DNA of 64,000 nt from Verrucomicrobiota bacterium (GTDB lineage Bacteria; Verrucomicrobiota; Verrucomicrobiia; Opitutales; Opitutaceae), in NCBI GenBank assembly GCA_023391285.1, contig JAEWBF010000133.1:1-64000 (forward strand), in the 5' to 3' direction. The notes under the pieces are model-generated. The model had not been told where the DNA came from. It searched no databases and saw only the letters and a program-made list of their open reading frames with translations. A program made the position numbers and the translations under genes. How positions within the stretch are numbered: position 1 is the first letter of the stretch; every line of letters begins with the position of its first letter. This document shows positions 48,456 to 57,827 of this stretch, one piece after another.

Positions 48456-48656
48456 ATGCTCATCGCTGAAATCACCGGCAATATCGCCAGCGCATTCGGC
48501 CTTCTCGGCGCCGCCCTCGGCGTCGGTCTCATCGGCTTCAAGGCCGCCGAGGCCGTCGGTCGCAACCCGGCCGCTTCCGGCAAGGTTCTCGTCCAAGCCA
48601 TCATCGGTATGGCGCTCGCGGAAGGTCTCGGCATTCTCGCGCTCTTCCTCGCCTAA
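48456..48656 (+). CDS. atpE: ATP synthase F0 subunit c
   Basis: The 66-residue hairpin proteolipid has helix 1 with the Gly/Ala-rich packing motif (GLLGAALGVGLIG), the polar loop RNPAASGK, and helix 2 with the ion-carrying Glu in IIGMALAEGLGILALF. Helix 1 lacks the Gln, and the Glu is followed by Gly rather than the Ser-Thr pair that marks sodium-binding rings, so proton coupling is inferred. At 66 residues it is among the shortest c subunits. The leader caaatacaaccaccaccacc has no Shine-Dalgarno sequence. Confidence 0.96.
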   Translation: MLIAEITGNIASAFGLLGAALGVGLIGFKAAEAVGRNPAASGKVLVQAIIGMALAEGLGILALFLA

Positions 48657-48721
48657 GTTCGTTTTATCGGCAGCGCGAACCGCTCGCGCTGCCAACTCTC
48701 TTTCATCCGATCTGTTTCGTT

Positions 48722-49270
48722 ATGACGCTGCCCCTCATCCTCGCTGCCGCAGTCGAGAACGCCGCCGAGCCCAACATGCTCGTGAAGTTCGGCGTCGAAT
48801 GGAAATACGTCGTCTGGCAGCTCATCAGCTTCGTCGTCGTTCTCTTCGTCCTCTACAAGTTCGGCATCAAGCCGGTCACGGCGACGATGGAGGAGCGCAA
48901 CCGGAAGATCGAATCCGGCATCAAGCATGCCGAGGAGATGCAGGCGAAGCTCGCCGCCGCGCAGCAAGAAAGCGCTGCGATCGTAAAGAAGGCGCAGGTC
49001 GAAGCGACGCGCATCGTCGATGACGCGCGCAAGACCGCGAAAGAATTTCTCGATAAGCAAACTCAGGAAGCGACGACCAAGGCCAGCGACCTCCTCGCGA
49101 AAGCGCAGCAGGCGATCGAGCTCGAGCACAAGAAGATGCTCGCCGATGCCCGCACGGAGATCGCCCGCCTCGTGGTCGCGACGACCGAGCGCGTGTTGGC
49201 GAAGAAGCTCACCGACGCCGATCGCTCTTCCTTCAACGACGCGGCAGCCCGCGAGCTGACGAACGTCTGA
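48722..49270 (+). CDS. atpF: ATP synthase F0 subunit b
   Basis: The 182-residue peripheral-stalk subunit has one N-terminal membrane helix (about 28-47, VVWQLISFVVVLFVLYKFGI) and a long Ala/Glu/Lys-rich coiled coil (AEEMQAKLAAAQQESAAIVK onward) that contacts delta and F1. Only one b gene is present, so the stalk is probably a homodimer. The start is ATG 48722 and delta follows after 22 bases. Confidence 0.95.
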   Translation: MTLPLILAAAVENAAEPNMLVKFGVEWKYVVWQLISFVVVLFVLYKFGIKPVTATMEERNRKIESGIKHAEEMQAKLAAAQQESAAIVKKAQVEATRIVDDARKTAKEFLDKQTQEATTKASDLLAKAQQAIELEHKKMLADARTEIARLVVATTERVLAKKLTDADRSSFNDAAARELTNV

Positions 49271-49292
49271 TTTCGCCTTTTCGCCGCGCGCC

Positions 49293-49688
49293 ATGGCCTC
49301 CGCCAACAAGCAGATCAACCAACTCGCGAAGCAGCTCTATAAACTGAGCTTCGAAAACGGCGCTCTTTCGGCCGATCGCGTTTCCGGCGTGCTGGCTTAC
49401 GTCGAAAAGCACCGGCCCGCGCACACGCTCGCGGTCCTTCAAGCCTACCAGCGCCTCGTCGCTGCCGAGGTCGCCCGCGGTCAGGCCGTCATCGAGCACG
49501 CGGGTCCCGCCAACCAGGCGTCCCTCGATGCCATCGCTGCCGCGCTGTCGCAGAAATACGGCCGCCCGGTCGCCGCGATCGCCAAGCGCAACGATGCGCT
49601 CCTCGCCGGCCTGCGCGTCCGCGTCGGCGACGATGTTTACGAATCCTCCGTCGCCGGCCAGCTCGCCGCTCTCGGCGCTGCCGTCTGA
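49293..49688 (+). CDS. atpH: ATP synthase F1 subunit delta, short form
   Basis: The 131-residue subunit links F1 to the b stalk. The C-terminal part is canonical (GLRVRVGDDVYESSVAGQLA). The protein is about 45 residues shorter than the usual 175-180, the loss being in the N-terminal helical bundle that normally binds the top of F1 alpha. The reading frame is intact and the start (ATG with no alternative upstream) is clear, so this is a genuine short form rather than a truncation by frameshift. Confidence 0.88.
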   Translation: MASANKQINQLAKQLYKLSFENGALSADRVSGVLAYVEKHRPAHTLAVLQAYQRLVAAEVARGQAVIEHAGPANQASLDAIAAALSQKYGRPVAAIAKRNDALLAGLRVRVGDDVYESSVAGQLAALGAAV

Positions 49689-49732
49689 GTTCCTCTGCTA
49701 CCCCGAATCCAAATTTCAAATACACGTTCCCG

Positions 49733-51259
49733 ATGAGCACCGTCCTCGCACAAATCGAACAACAGATCGCCCAGCTCTCGACCAAGGCGGTCAAGAAGAA
49801 CACCGGCCACATCCGCACGGTCGCCGACGGCGTCGCGCGCATCGACGGCCTGTCGGACGTGATGTATAACGAAATGGTGCAGTTCCCCGGCGGGGTCATC
49901 GGCATCGCACTCAATCTCGAAGAAGACGAAGTCGGCTGCGTTGTCCTCGGCGACATCTCGAAGCTGAAGGAAGGCGACGAAGTTCAGACGACCGGCAAGC
50001 TTCTCTCGGTTCCGGTCGGCAAGGCCCTTCTCGGCCGTGCGGTCGACGCGCTCGGCAATCCGGTCGACGGCAAAGGTCCGATCGCCGCCACCGAAACGAA
50101 CCCGGTCGAAAAAATCGCGCCCGGCATCATCGTCCGCAAATCCGTTTCGCAGCCGCTCTTCACCGGCATCATGGCGATCGACTCCATGATTCCGATCGGT
50201 CGCGGTCAGCGCGAGCTGATCATCGGCGACCGCGGCACGGGCAAGACGACCATCGCGATCGACACGATCATCAACCAGGCGAAGATCAACAAAGTCGGCC
50301 TCGCTTCCGGCGATCCGAAGTTCCGCCCGGTTTACTCGATCTACGTCGCGGTCGGTCAGAAGAATTCCAACATCGTCCGCACGATCGCTGCGCTCGAAGC
50401 CGCCGGCGCGCTCGAATACACGATTATCGTCGCCGCTCCCGCTGCCGATAACCCCGCCAATCAATACCTCGCGCCTTACTCCGGCGCGGCGATGGGCGAG
50501 TGGTTCATGGAAAACGGCATGGATGCGCTGATCGTTTACGACGATCTCTCGAAGCACGCCGTCGCTTATCGCCAGATCTCGCTGATCCTGAAGCGCCCCT
50601 CCGGCCGCGAAGCGTATCCCGGCGACGTGTTCTATCTTCACTCCCGCCTGCTCGAGCGTTCGGCCCGTCTCGAAGGCAAGGGCTCGCTCACCGCGCTGCC
50701 GATCATAGAAACGCTCGCGGGCGACGTCTCGGCCTACATTCCGACGAACGTCATCTCGATCACCGACGGCCAGATCTTCCTCGAAACCGACCTCTTCAAC
50801 CAAGGCATCCGCCCCGCGGTGTCCGTTGGTCTTTCTGTCTCGCGCGTCGGTTCCGCCGCGCAGATCAAGGCCACCAAGCAGGTTGGCGGTAAACTGAAGG
50901 GCGAACTCGCGCAGTTCCGCGAACTCGCGGCTTTCGCGCAGTTCGGCTCTGACCTCGACGCGAAGACGAAGGCCCAGCTCGAGCGCGGTGCGCGCATCGT
51001 CGAGCTCTTCAAGCAGCCCGCCTTCAACCCGATTCCGATCGAGCTGCAGGTCGCGGTGCTCTTCGCGATGCAGAAAAACTACTTCGACGCGATCGACACC
51101 AAGAAGGTCGTCGCCGCCGCGAGTTCGCTCAAGGAGTTCTTCGCGACCCGCAAGGACGCGCTGCTCACCGAAATCCGCACCAAGGCGGCCCTCGACAAGG
51201 ATCTCGAAGCCAAGCTCCAAGCTGCGCTCGAGGAGTGGAAACCGACGTTCAACGCCTGA
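49733..51259 (+). CDS. atpA: ATP synthase F1 subunit alpha
   Basis: The 508-residue non-catalytic subunit has the nucleotide loop GDRGTGKTTIAIDT, ESMEQ-like and RQISLILKRPSGREAYPGDV segments, SVGLSVSRVGSAAQIKATKQ, and a regulatory N-terminal beta-barrel (VADGVARIDGLSDVMYNEMV). The loop reads GDRGTGKT, where many relatives have GDRQTGKT. Codons end mostly in C, unlike other plus-strand genes of the window. Confidence 0.98.
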   Translation: MSTVLAQIEQQIAQLSTKAVKKNTGHIRTVADGVARIDGLSDVMYNEMVQFPGGVIGIALNLEEDEVGCVVLGDISKLKEGDEVQTTGKLLSVPVGKALLGRAVDALGNPVDGKGPIAATETNPVEKIAPGIIVRKSVSQPLFTGIMAIDSMIPIGRGQRELIIGDRGTGKTTIAIDTIINQAKINKVGLASGDPKFRPVYSIYVAVGQKNSNIVRTIAALEAAGALEYTIIVAAPAADNPANQYLAPYSGAAMGEWFMENGMDALIVYDDLSKHAVAYRQISLILKRPSGREAYPGDVFYLHSRLLERSARLEGKGSLTALPIIETLAGDVSAYIPTNVISITDGQIFLETDLFNQGIRPAVSVGLSVSRVGSAAQIKATKQVGGKLKGELAQFRELAAFAQFGSDLDAKTKAQLERGARIVELFKQPAFNPIPIELQVAVLFAMQKNYFDAIDTKKVVAAASSLKEFFATRKDALLTEIRTKAALDKDLEAKLQAALEEWKPTFNA

Positions 51260-51265
51260 TTCGTT

Positions 51266-51355
51266 TATGATGTCTGATTTATGATTGATGATGTGAACAT
51301 CACCCGCGGCCGTGCCGCCCAATCATAGATCGAAAATCGAAAATCATAAATCTCC
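51266..51355. repeat. AT-rich imperfect inverted repeat between atpA and atpG
   Basis: The sequence tatgatgtctgatttatgattgatgatg and the later gatcgaaaatcgaaaatcataaatc form the arms of a loose inverted repeat in the 99-base atpA-atpG spacer. It could act as an intercistronic mRNA structure. It is related to the ttttcgatt repeat at 17986. Confidence 0.5.
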
Positions 51356-51358
51356 TCG

Positions 51359-52246
51359 ATGGCTTCTACTCGCGATATCCGCCGCCGCATCAAGTCGGTC
51401 AAAAACACCCGCCAGATCACAAAGGCGATGGAGCTGGTGGCCGCTTCGAAGATGAAGAAGGCCCAGCAGATGGCGCTCGCTGGTCGCGCTTACGCCGATC
51501 TCATGGCGCAGATGCTCGGCGCGCTCGCGGATCGCGTGGAGGAAACGCAGCATCCGTTCCTCGCGCGTCGCGAAGTGAAGACCCGCGGTATCCTGCTGGT
51601 CACGACGGACAAAGGTCTCGCCGGTCCGCTCAACGCGAACCTCTTCAAGCTCGTCACCGAGATCAAGCAGCCGGCCAAATACGTCGTCATCGGACGCAAA
51701 GGCGCGCAGTTCCTCGCTCGCACGCATCGCAACCTGATCGCCGATTTCCAGGTGAGCGACAAAGTCACCTTCGCCGAAGTGAAGGTCGTCGCGGAGTTCA
51801 TGGTGAAGCAGTTCCTCGACGGCGTTGTCGACACCGTCGAAATCGTTTATCCGCGTTTCAAGAACACGCTGGTCCAGATCCCGACCGTTCTTCCGCTGCT
51901 GCCGCTGACGAGTGTTAAGGATGTGGTCGCCGACCTGCGCTCGGATGCCGGCCACGGTTCGGCTCCCGCGGCTCCTGCGGGGGCGACGAACCAGATGCTG
52001 TTCGAGCCCAGCGCCACGTCGGTTCTCGACGCGCTGCTTCCGCTCTACATCAACCGCGAAATTCACCAGCAAGTGCTCGATGCCAAAGCGTCGGAACACA
52101 GCGCGCGCATGGTCGCGATGAAGACCGCCAAGGACAACGCCACGAAGCTCCTCGGCGACCTCACGCTCGAATACAACAAAGCCCGCCAGGCCGGCATCAC
52201 GCAGGAAATCCTCGAAATCGCCGCCGCCCAGTTCGCCAGCAGCTAA
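51359..52246 (+). CDS. atpG: ATP synthase F1 subunit gamma
   Basis: The 295-residue rotor shaft has the N-terminal helix STRDIRRRIKSVKNTRQITK AMELVAASKM and the C-terminal helix SEHSARMVAMKTAKDNATKL that form the central coiled coil. The middle domain contains TDKGLAGPLNANLFK. The segment about 185-215 (KDVVADLRSDAGHGSAPAAP) contains an Ala/Pro-rich insert. Confidence 0.97.
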   Translation: MASTRDIRRRIKSVKNTRQITKAMELVAASKMKKAQQMALAGRAYADLMAQMLGALADRVEETQHPFLARREVKTRGILLVTTDKGLAGPLNANLFKLVTEIKQPAKYVVIGRKGAQFLARTHRNLIADFQVSDKVTFAEVKVVAEFMVKQFLDGVVDTVEIVYPRFKNTLVQIPTVLPLLPLTSVKDVVADLRSDAGHGSAPAAPAGATNQMLFEPSATSVLDALLPLYINREIHQQVLDAKASEHSARMVAMKTAKDNATKLLGDLTLEYNKARQAGITQEILEIAAAQFASS

Positions 52247-52291
52247 CCGTCTCAACCCGTTTCCGAAAATCCCCATCCGTCTCTTTCCAAA

Positions 52292-53710
<1,419 letters not shown>

Positions 53711-53717
53711 CTGACCT

Positions 53718-53780
53718 CCCGCTAAACACGCGAAATCACGCGAATTGTTTAATTTCGCACTTTTCGCGTAATTCGCGGGC
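53718..53780. repeat. cgcgaa inverted repeat between atpD and atpC
   Basis: The arms cccgctaaacacgcgaaatc acgcgaatt and aatttcgcacttttcgcgta attcgcggg are complementary over about 29 bases with several mismatches. It occupies most of the 78-base atpD-atpC spacer and would give a stable intercistronic mRNA hairpin, possibly protecting or partly terminating the transcript. Confidence 0.6.
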
Positions 53781-53788
53781 CAAATCAA

Positions 53789-54196
53789 ATGCCTCTCACT
53801 CTCGAAATCGTCACTCCCGAAGCTCGCGTCTATTCGGACACGATCGACACGGTCGTCATTCCGACGGTCGAAGGCGAAATCGGCGTGCTGCCGGGCCACA
53901 TCCCGCTGCTGACTCAAGTCGAAGACGGCGAGCTCCGCGTCACGAAGGGCAACACCACCGAGTTCCTCGTGATCGGGGGCGGCTTTGCCCAGGTCGAAGG
54001 CGATCGCGTCCGCGTTTTGGCCGAACACGCCATCAACGAAGAAGTGATTGACGAAAAGACGGTCGAAGAGGCGATGGCGCGGGCCGAAGCGCAGTTGAAG
54101 GATGCGGCGGACCTCGATCCCAACGAGTTCGAACGCCTCCAGGGTCTCGTTCGCTTCTCCGGCGTCCAATTAGCGGTGAAGCGGCGGAAGCGCTAA
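53789..54196 (+). CDS. atpC: ATP synthase F1 subunit epsilon
   Basis: The 135-residue subunit has the N-terminal beta-sandwich (LTLEIVTPEARVYSDTIDTV, VIPTVEGEIGVLPGHIPLLT) and a C-terminal two-helix region (EEVIDEKTVEEAMARAEAQL) that can inhibit ATP hydrolysis. It is the last gene of the operon, followed by a strong terminator. Confidence 0.96.
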   Translation: MPLTLEIVTPEARVYSDTIDTVVIPTVEGEIGVLPGHIPLLTQVEDGELRVTKGNTTEFLVIGGGFAQVEGDRVRVLAEHAINEEVIDEKTVEEAMARAEAQLKDAADLDPNEFERLQGLVRFSGVQLAVKRRKR

Positions 54197-54205
54197 ATTT
54201 CTTAC

Positions 54206-54244
54206 AAAGGCCCAGTCGCTTCACCGTGACTGGGCCTTTTTCTT
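54206..54244 (+). terminator. Rho-independent terminator of the atp operon
   Basis: The stem aaaggcccagtc / gactgggccttt (12 bp, 10-base loop, 54206-54239) ends in tttttctt. The A run before the stem means it may also work from the other side. Confidence 0.93.
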
Positions 54245-54254
54245 GAAGCTTCAC

Positions 54255-54269
54255 TGAAATCGAGTCTCA
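54255..54269. promoter_or_regulatory. Weak Fur-like candidate upstream of feoA
   Basis: The sequence TGAAATCGAGTCTCA keeps the TGA...TCA ends and 9 of 14 positions of the 7-1-7 Fur consensus. It sits between the atp terminator and the feoA start. The resemblance is weak and could be chance. Confidence 0.2.
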
Positions 54270-54277
54270 TTCCCCGC

Positions 54278-54535
54278 GTGTCTGCTTTGAGTCGAACCTC
54301 GACCGCGCTTCTGCCGCTGTGCCAGCTGCCTGCTGGTGGAGTGGGGTTGGTGCGGGAGTTGGCGGGGAAGACCGAGTTCTGCCAACGGGTGCGGGAAATG
54401 GGACTCGGCGAATCGGCGTGTATCACAAAGATTTCCGGCAGCAGCACGGTTCTGTGTCAGGTGAATGGCAACCGCATCGCGCTGAGCCACGACGCCGCTA
54501 AAAACATTCTCGTCGAGCAGCTTCGGCGCGCCTGA
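54278..54535 (+). CDS. feoA: FeoA-domain protein, first copy
   Basis: The 85-residue SH3-like FeoA protein shows LPAGGVGLVRELAGKTEFCQ, RVREMGLGESACITKISGSS and RIALSHDAAKNILVE. FeoA supports FeoB, probably by contacting its cytosolic part. It starts at GTG. A second FeoA gene follows after 9 bases; the two share the fold but little sequence, so they are probably distinct partners and not a recent duplication. Confidence 0.9.
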   Translation: MSALSRTSTALLPLCQLPAGGVGLVRELAGKTEFCQRVREMGLGESACITKISGSSTVLCQVNGNRIALSHDAAKNILVEQLRRA

Positions 54536-54544
54536 GTTTCCTCC

Positions 54545-54784
54545 ATGGCCAACCCGGTTGCTCTCTCCGCGCTCGCCGTCGGCGCTTCCGCCGTCGTTAA
54601 AGAATTTCCGAAATTGGGCACCGCCTTTCTGCGTTTGCGTGAGATGGGCATGAGCCCCGGCACGCGGATCACGCTCGTCCGCACGGCGCCGCTCGGCGAT
54701 CCGATCGAAATCAAAGTTCGCGGCTACAATCTCACGCTGCGAAAAACCGAGGCCGAGCACGTGCTCGTGGAGCCCGTTTCCTGA
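54545..54784 (+). CDS. feoA: FeoA-domain protein, second copy
   Basis: The 79-residue protein has the classical FeoA pattern: LAVGASAVVKEF, RLREMGMSPGTRITLVRTAP, GDPIEIKVRGYNLTLRKTEA EHVLVEP. It is more canonical than the first copy. The feoB ATG begins 1 base after its stop, so translation is probably coupled. Confidence 0.93.
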   Translation: MANPVALSALAVGASAVVKEFPKLGTAFLRLREMGMSPGTRITLVRTAPLGDPIEIKVRGYNLTLRKTEAEHVLVEPVS

Positions 54785-54785
54785 C

Positions 54786-56912
54786 ATGGCGCTTCCCGCT
54801 CACATCGCCGCCGCGCCGACCTCGATGTCCACGCGCAACCCGACCTACGCGCTGGTCGGCAACCCGAATTGCGGCAAGAGCACGTTGTTCAACGCGCTCA
54901 CCGGCCTGAAACAGAAAGTCGGCAATTATCCGGGCGTCACGGTCGAAAAGAAGATCGGCACCACTTACTCGCAGCACGGGCAGCCGATGACCGTGATCGA
55001 TCTTCCCGGCACGTATTCGCTCGCTGCGCGTTCGCCCGACGAAGCGGTTACCCGCGACGTGCTGCTTGGTCGCCGCGCCGACACGCCGCAACCCGATCGC
55101 GTGCTCTGTATTCTCGACGCGACGAACCTCGAGCGGAACCTCTACCTGCTTCACCAGATTCTCGATCTCGGTCGCCCGGTCATCGTTGTTCTCAACATGA
55201 TGGACCTCGCGGCAAAAGCGGGGCTCAACATCCGCGTCGCGCGTCTCGAGCACGAACTGGGCGTTCCGATCATCCCGTGTGAGGCGGTCCACGGCAAAGG
55301 TCTGGTCGAACTGCGTCTTGCGATGAGCCGTGTCGACCTGCCGCTCGCGCGTCACGCCTGGGACATCCCCGCCGAGATCGCGCCGGCCGTCGCCGATCTT
55401 CAGGCATCGCTCACGGCGAATGACAAGAAGGCTCCGCTCGTGGCGCGCGCCGAAGCGCTGCTGTTGTTGACCGATCAGGACAGCGTGCGTGTCGCCGGCT
55501 CGACGCCGCTCAGTCCGCGGACGCACGAAATTCTCGAGGGCTGGCAGAATCGCTGGCAGAAAGACGGCACCGATTGGGCCGGCACACTCGTCAATTCGCG
55601 CTACGATGCCATTGGCGAGATCGCACGCGAAGTCGTCATCCCGGCTGGCGAGACCGGTCCAAGCACGTCGGATAAAATCGACGGTTTCGTGACGCATCCG
55701 CTGTGGGGCTGGCTGACGTTGGGCGGGATCATGACGCTGCTCTTTCTGAGCATCTTCACGTTCGCGGAGTATCCGATGAACTTCATCGACGAGCACATGG
55801 CGGCGCTCGCGAACTGGGTGAAGGACGCGATGCCGGCGGGCGACCTGCGCGATCTTATCACGGATGGTGCGATCGCGGGTGTGGGCGGCGTGATCATCTT
55901 TTTGCCGCAGATTCTGATTCTGTTTTTCTTCATCGGGCTTCTGGAAAGCACCGGCTACATGGCGCGCGCGGCGTTCATCATGGATCGATTGATGAGCCGC
56001 GTCGGGCTCAATGGGAAATCGTTCATTCCGCTGCTCAGCTCCTACGCGTGCGCGATTCCGGGCATCATGGCCACGCGCACGATCGAGAATCACAAGGACC
56101 GCCTGGTCACGATCCTCGTGGCGCCGTTGATGAGCTGCTCGGCGCGGTTGCCCGTTTATCTGTTGATGATCGCGGCGCTCGTGCCGGGAGAACGCGTGCC
56201 GATCATGACGAAAGTCGGCATCATGCTATTGATGTATGCGCTCGGGACTTTCGGGGCGTTTGGCTTTGCGTGGCTCTTCAAACGCACGCTGCTCAAAGGC
56301 GAGCCACCGCTGATGATCATGGAACTGCCGCCGTATCGGATGCCTTCGCTCCGTGACGTCGTGATGCACATGTTGGAGCGCGGTTGGGTTTTCATTCGCC
56401 GCGCGGGCACCGTGATTCTCGGAATCAGCATCGTTTTGTGGTTTCTGGCCGCGTATCCAAAAGCTCCGGACGACACGCCTGCGCAGCAGCAACTGGCGCA
56501 GAGTTTCGCGGGGCGGGCGGGGCATCTCATCGAACCGGCGATCAAACCGTTGGGCTTCGACTGGCAGATTGGCATCGGTCTCATCAGTTCGTTCGCGGCG
56601 CGTGAAGTTTTCGTTTCGACCATGGGCGTGGTGTTCAACGCGCAGTCCGAAGATGAAGAAGACACGGAGCCGTTGCGGCAGGCGCTGCTGGGCGCGCGCT
56701 GGCCAGATGGGGCGCCGCTGTTCACGCCGCTGGTGTGTTTCACGCTGATGATCTTTTACGTGTTCGCGATGCAGTGCGTGAGCACGATTGCGATCGTGCG
56801 GCGCGAGACGAATTCGTGGCGCTGGCCGCTTTTCCAAATCGGCTACATGACTGGCACCGCGTGGATCTTGTCGTTCATTGTTTACCAAGCCGGGCGTGCG
56901 CTCGGCTACTGA
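54786..56912 (+). CDS. feoB: Ferrous iron transporter FeoB
   Basis: The 708-residue membrane protein has an N-terminal G domain (G1 GNPNCGKSTLFN at about 25-36, GVTVEKKIG, G3 DLPGTYSL, G4 VLNMMDLA). A helical domain to about 280 and an integral membrane part with two Gate segments follow (LLESTGYMARAAFIMDRLMS; LSSYACAIPGIMATRTIENH; FAAREVFVSTMGVVF). It imports Fe2+ into the cytoplasm. An internal ATG at 54825 is a possible alternative start. Confidence 0.97.
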   Translation: MALPAHIAAAPTSMSTRNPTYALVGNPNCGKSTLFNALTGLKQKVGNYPGVTVEKKIGTTYSQHGQPMTVIDLPGTYSLAARSPDEAVTRDVLLGRRADTPQPDRVLCILDATNLERNLYLLHQILDLGRPVIVVLNMMDLAAKAGLNIRVARLEHELGVPIIPCEAVHGKGLVELRLAMSRVDLPLARHAWDIPAEIAPAVADLQASLTANDKKAPLVARAEALLLLTDQDSVRVAGSTPLSPRTHEILEGWQNRWQKDGTDWAGTLVNSRYDAIGEIAREVVIPAGETGPSTSDKIDGFVTHPLWGWLTLGGIMTLLFLSIFTFAEYPMNFIDEHMAALANWVKDAMPAGDLRDLITDGAIAGVGGVIIFLPQILILFFFIGLLESTGYMARAAFIMDRLMSRVGLNGKSFIPLLSSYACAIPGIMATRTIENHKDRLVTILVAPLMSCSARLPVYLLMIAALVPGERVPIMTKVGIMLLMYALGTFGAFGFAWLFKRTLLKGEPPLMIMELPPYRMPSLRDVVMHMLERGWVFIRRAGTVILGISIVLWFLAAYPKAPDDTPAQQQLAQSFAGRAGHLIEPAIKPLGFDWQIGIGLISSFAAREVFVSTMGVVFNAQSEDEEDTEPLRQALLGARWPDGAPLFTPLVCFTLMIFYVFAMQCVSTIAIVRRETNSWRWPLFQIGYMTGTAWILSFIVYQAGRALGY

Positions 56913-56913
56913 C

Positions 56914-57084
56914 ATGACTCCCGAAATCCAAACCGTTCTCGCGCTTGTCGTCGTCGCTGTCGCGGCGATCTGGCTCGTCGCGCGAGCGATCGCCAAACGC
57001 CGCAATCCGGGTTGTGGCAGCGATTGCGGGGCAGTCAGTCCGGAGCTGAAGCGACTTCAATCTCGCTTGGCGAAGCGGAAGTAG
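56914..57084 (+). CDS. FeoB-associated Cys-containing small membrane protein
   Basis: The 56-residue protein has a membrane helix at about 6-24 (TVLALVVVAVAAIWLVARA), a basic stretch (KRRNPGC), a Cys pair in NPGCGSDCGAV, and a Lys/Arg-rich tail. Proteins of this design are found next to feoB in many bacteria (FeoB-associated Cys-rich membrane protein) and are thought to aid Fe2+ entry. The ATG is 1 base past the feoB stop. Its last 50 bases overlap the convergent methyltransferase gene. Confidence 0.85.
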   Translation: MTPEIQTVLALVVVAVAAIWLVARAIAKRRNPGCGSDCGAVSPELKRLQSRLAKRK

Positions 57085-57703
57085 TGCGCGACCAGAGATC
57101 TGCCTGAACGAGACCGCCGTCGAACGTGCGACGAGCCGTGAGCGTGAAGCTCTCGCGAGCAAGATAGGAATCTGGCGGCGTGACGCGACGCGCTCGAATG
57201 CGCGTGACGGGCCGAAAGAAGGCATACATCGCCGCGTGGATCGCCCGAGCGCGGTGGCGACGCCAGCCGCGAGCCGGTATCGAAAAACCGGAGACAAGCC
57301 ACACGGCTCGTGGGCGTGCGACCGAGGCGAGTGAGGCGATCACGGCGGAAAGCTCGTCGGGCGGAAAGCAGTCGAGGAAGAAGTGTGTGGCGATCGCGTC
57401 GAAGTCGCCGGCCGGAGGTGTCCAATCGGGCAAGGTGGCTTGCGCGAAGATGTGACGATTGGACGAGGAATAATGTTTTGCGCGAGCGAGCATCGCGGCG
57501 CTCGCGTCGACGCTGACGATTTCAAGTTGCGGGTAGCGGAGCGCGCACGCGCGCAGGAAGTGACCGTGCCCGACGCCTGCGATCAGGAGGCGCTCGCAAT
57601 GCTCGAGTGCATCGAGATGGGCGACGCGGGCGCGCTGCAGGCGCGGGCCGGCGAGGAGACGTTCCATCCAAGTATAGTGCGGTGCGAGGAGGTCGAAGGA
57701 CAT
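57035..57703 (-). CDS. Class I SAM-dependent methyltransferase, unknown substrate
   Basis: The 222-residue protein has the Rossmann-like motif I LLIAGVGHGHFLRACALRYP, motif II IVSVDASAAMLARAK, and motif IV-like DFDAIATHFFLDCFPPDELS. The opening SFDLLAPHYTWMERLLAGPR resembles small-molecule or quinone-type methyltransferases, but the substrate cannot be told. I start at MSFDLLAPHY; the longer frame to 57853 covers the divergent promoter region. The gene overlaps the end of the feoB-associated gene by 50 bases on the opposite strand. Confidence 0.88.
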   Translation of the reverse strand: MSFDLLAPHYTWMERLLAGPRLQRARVAHLDALEHCERLLIAGVGHGHFLRACALRYPQLEIVSVDASAAMLARAKHYSSSNRHIFAQATLPDWTPPAGDFDAIATHFFLDCFPPDELSAVIASLASVARPRAVWLVSGFSIPARGWRRHRARAIHAAMYAFFRPVTRIRARRVTPPDSYLARESFTLTARRTFDGGLVQADLWSRTTSASPSEIEVASAPD

Positions 57704-57827
57704 GGACGTGGATCGAGCGAGAACGTCGATGGAATCACGATCGGAAGCGAACGGACACGAATGAAAACATGGGGGCGCGGCTTCCGCCGAAGTTGACGGG
57801 CACGGTTTGTCCGCCGAAGACGCAGGC

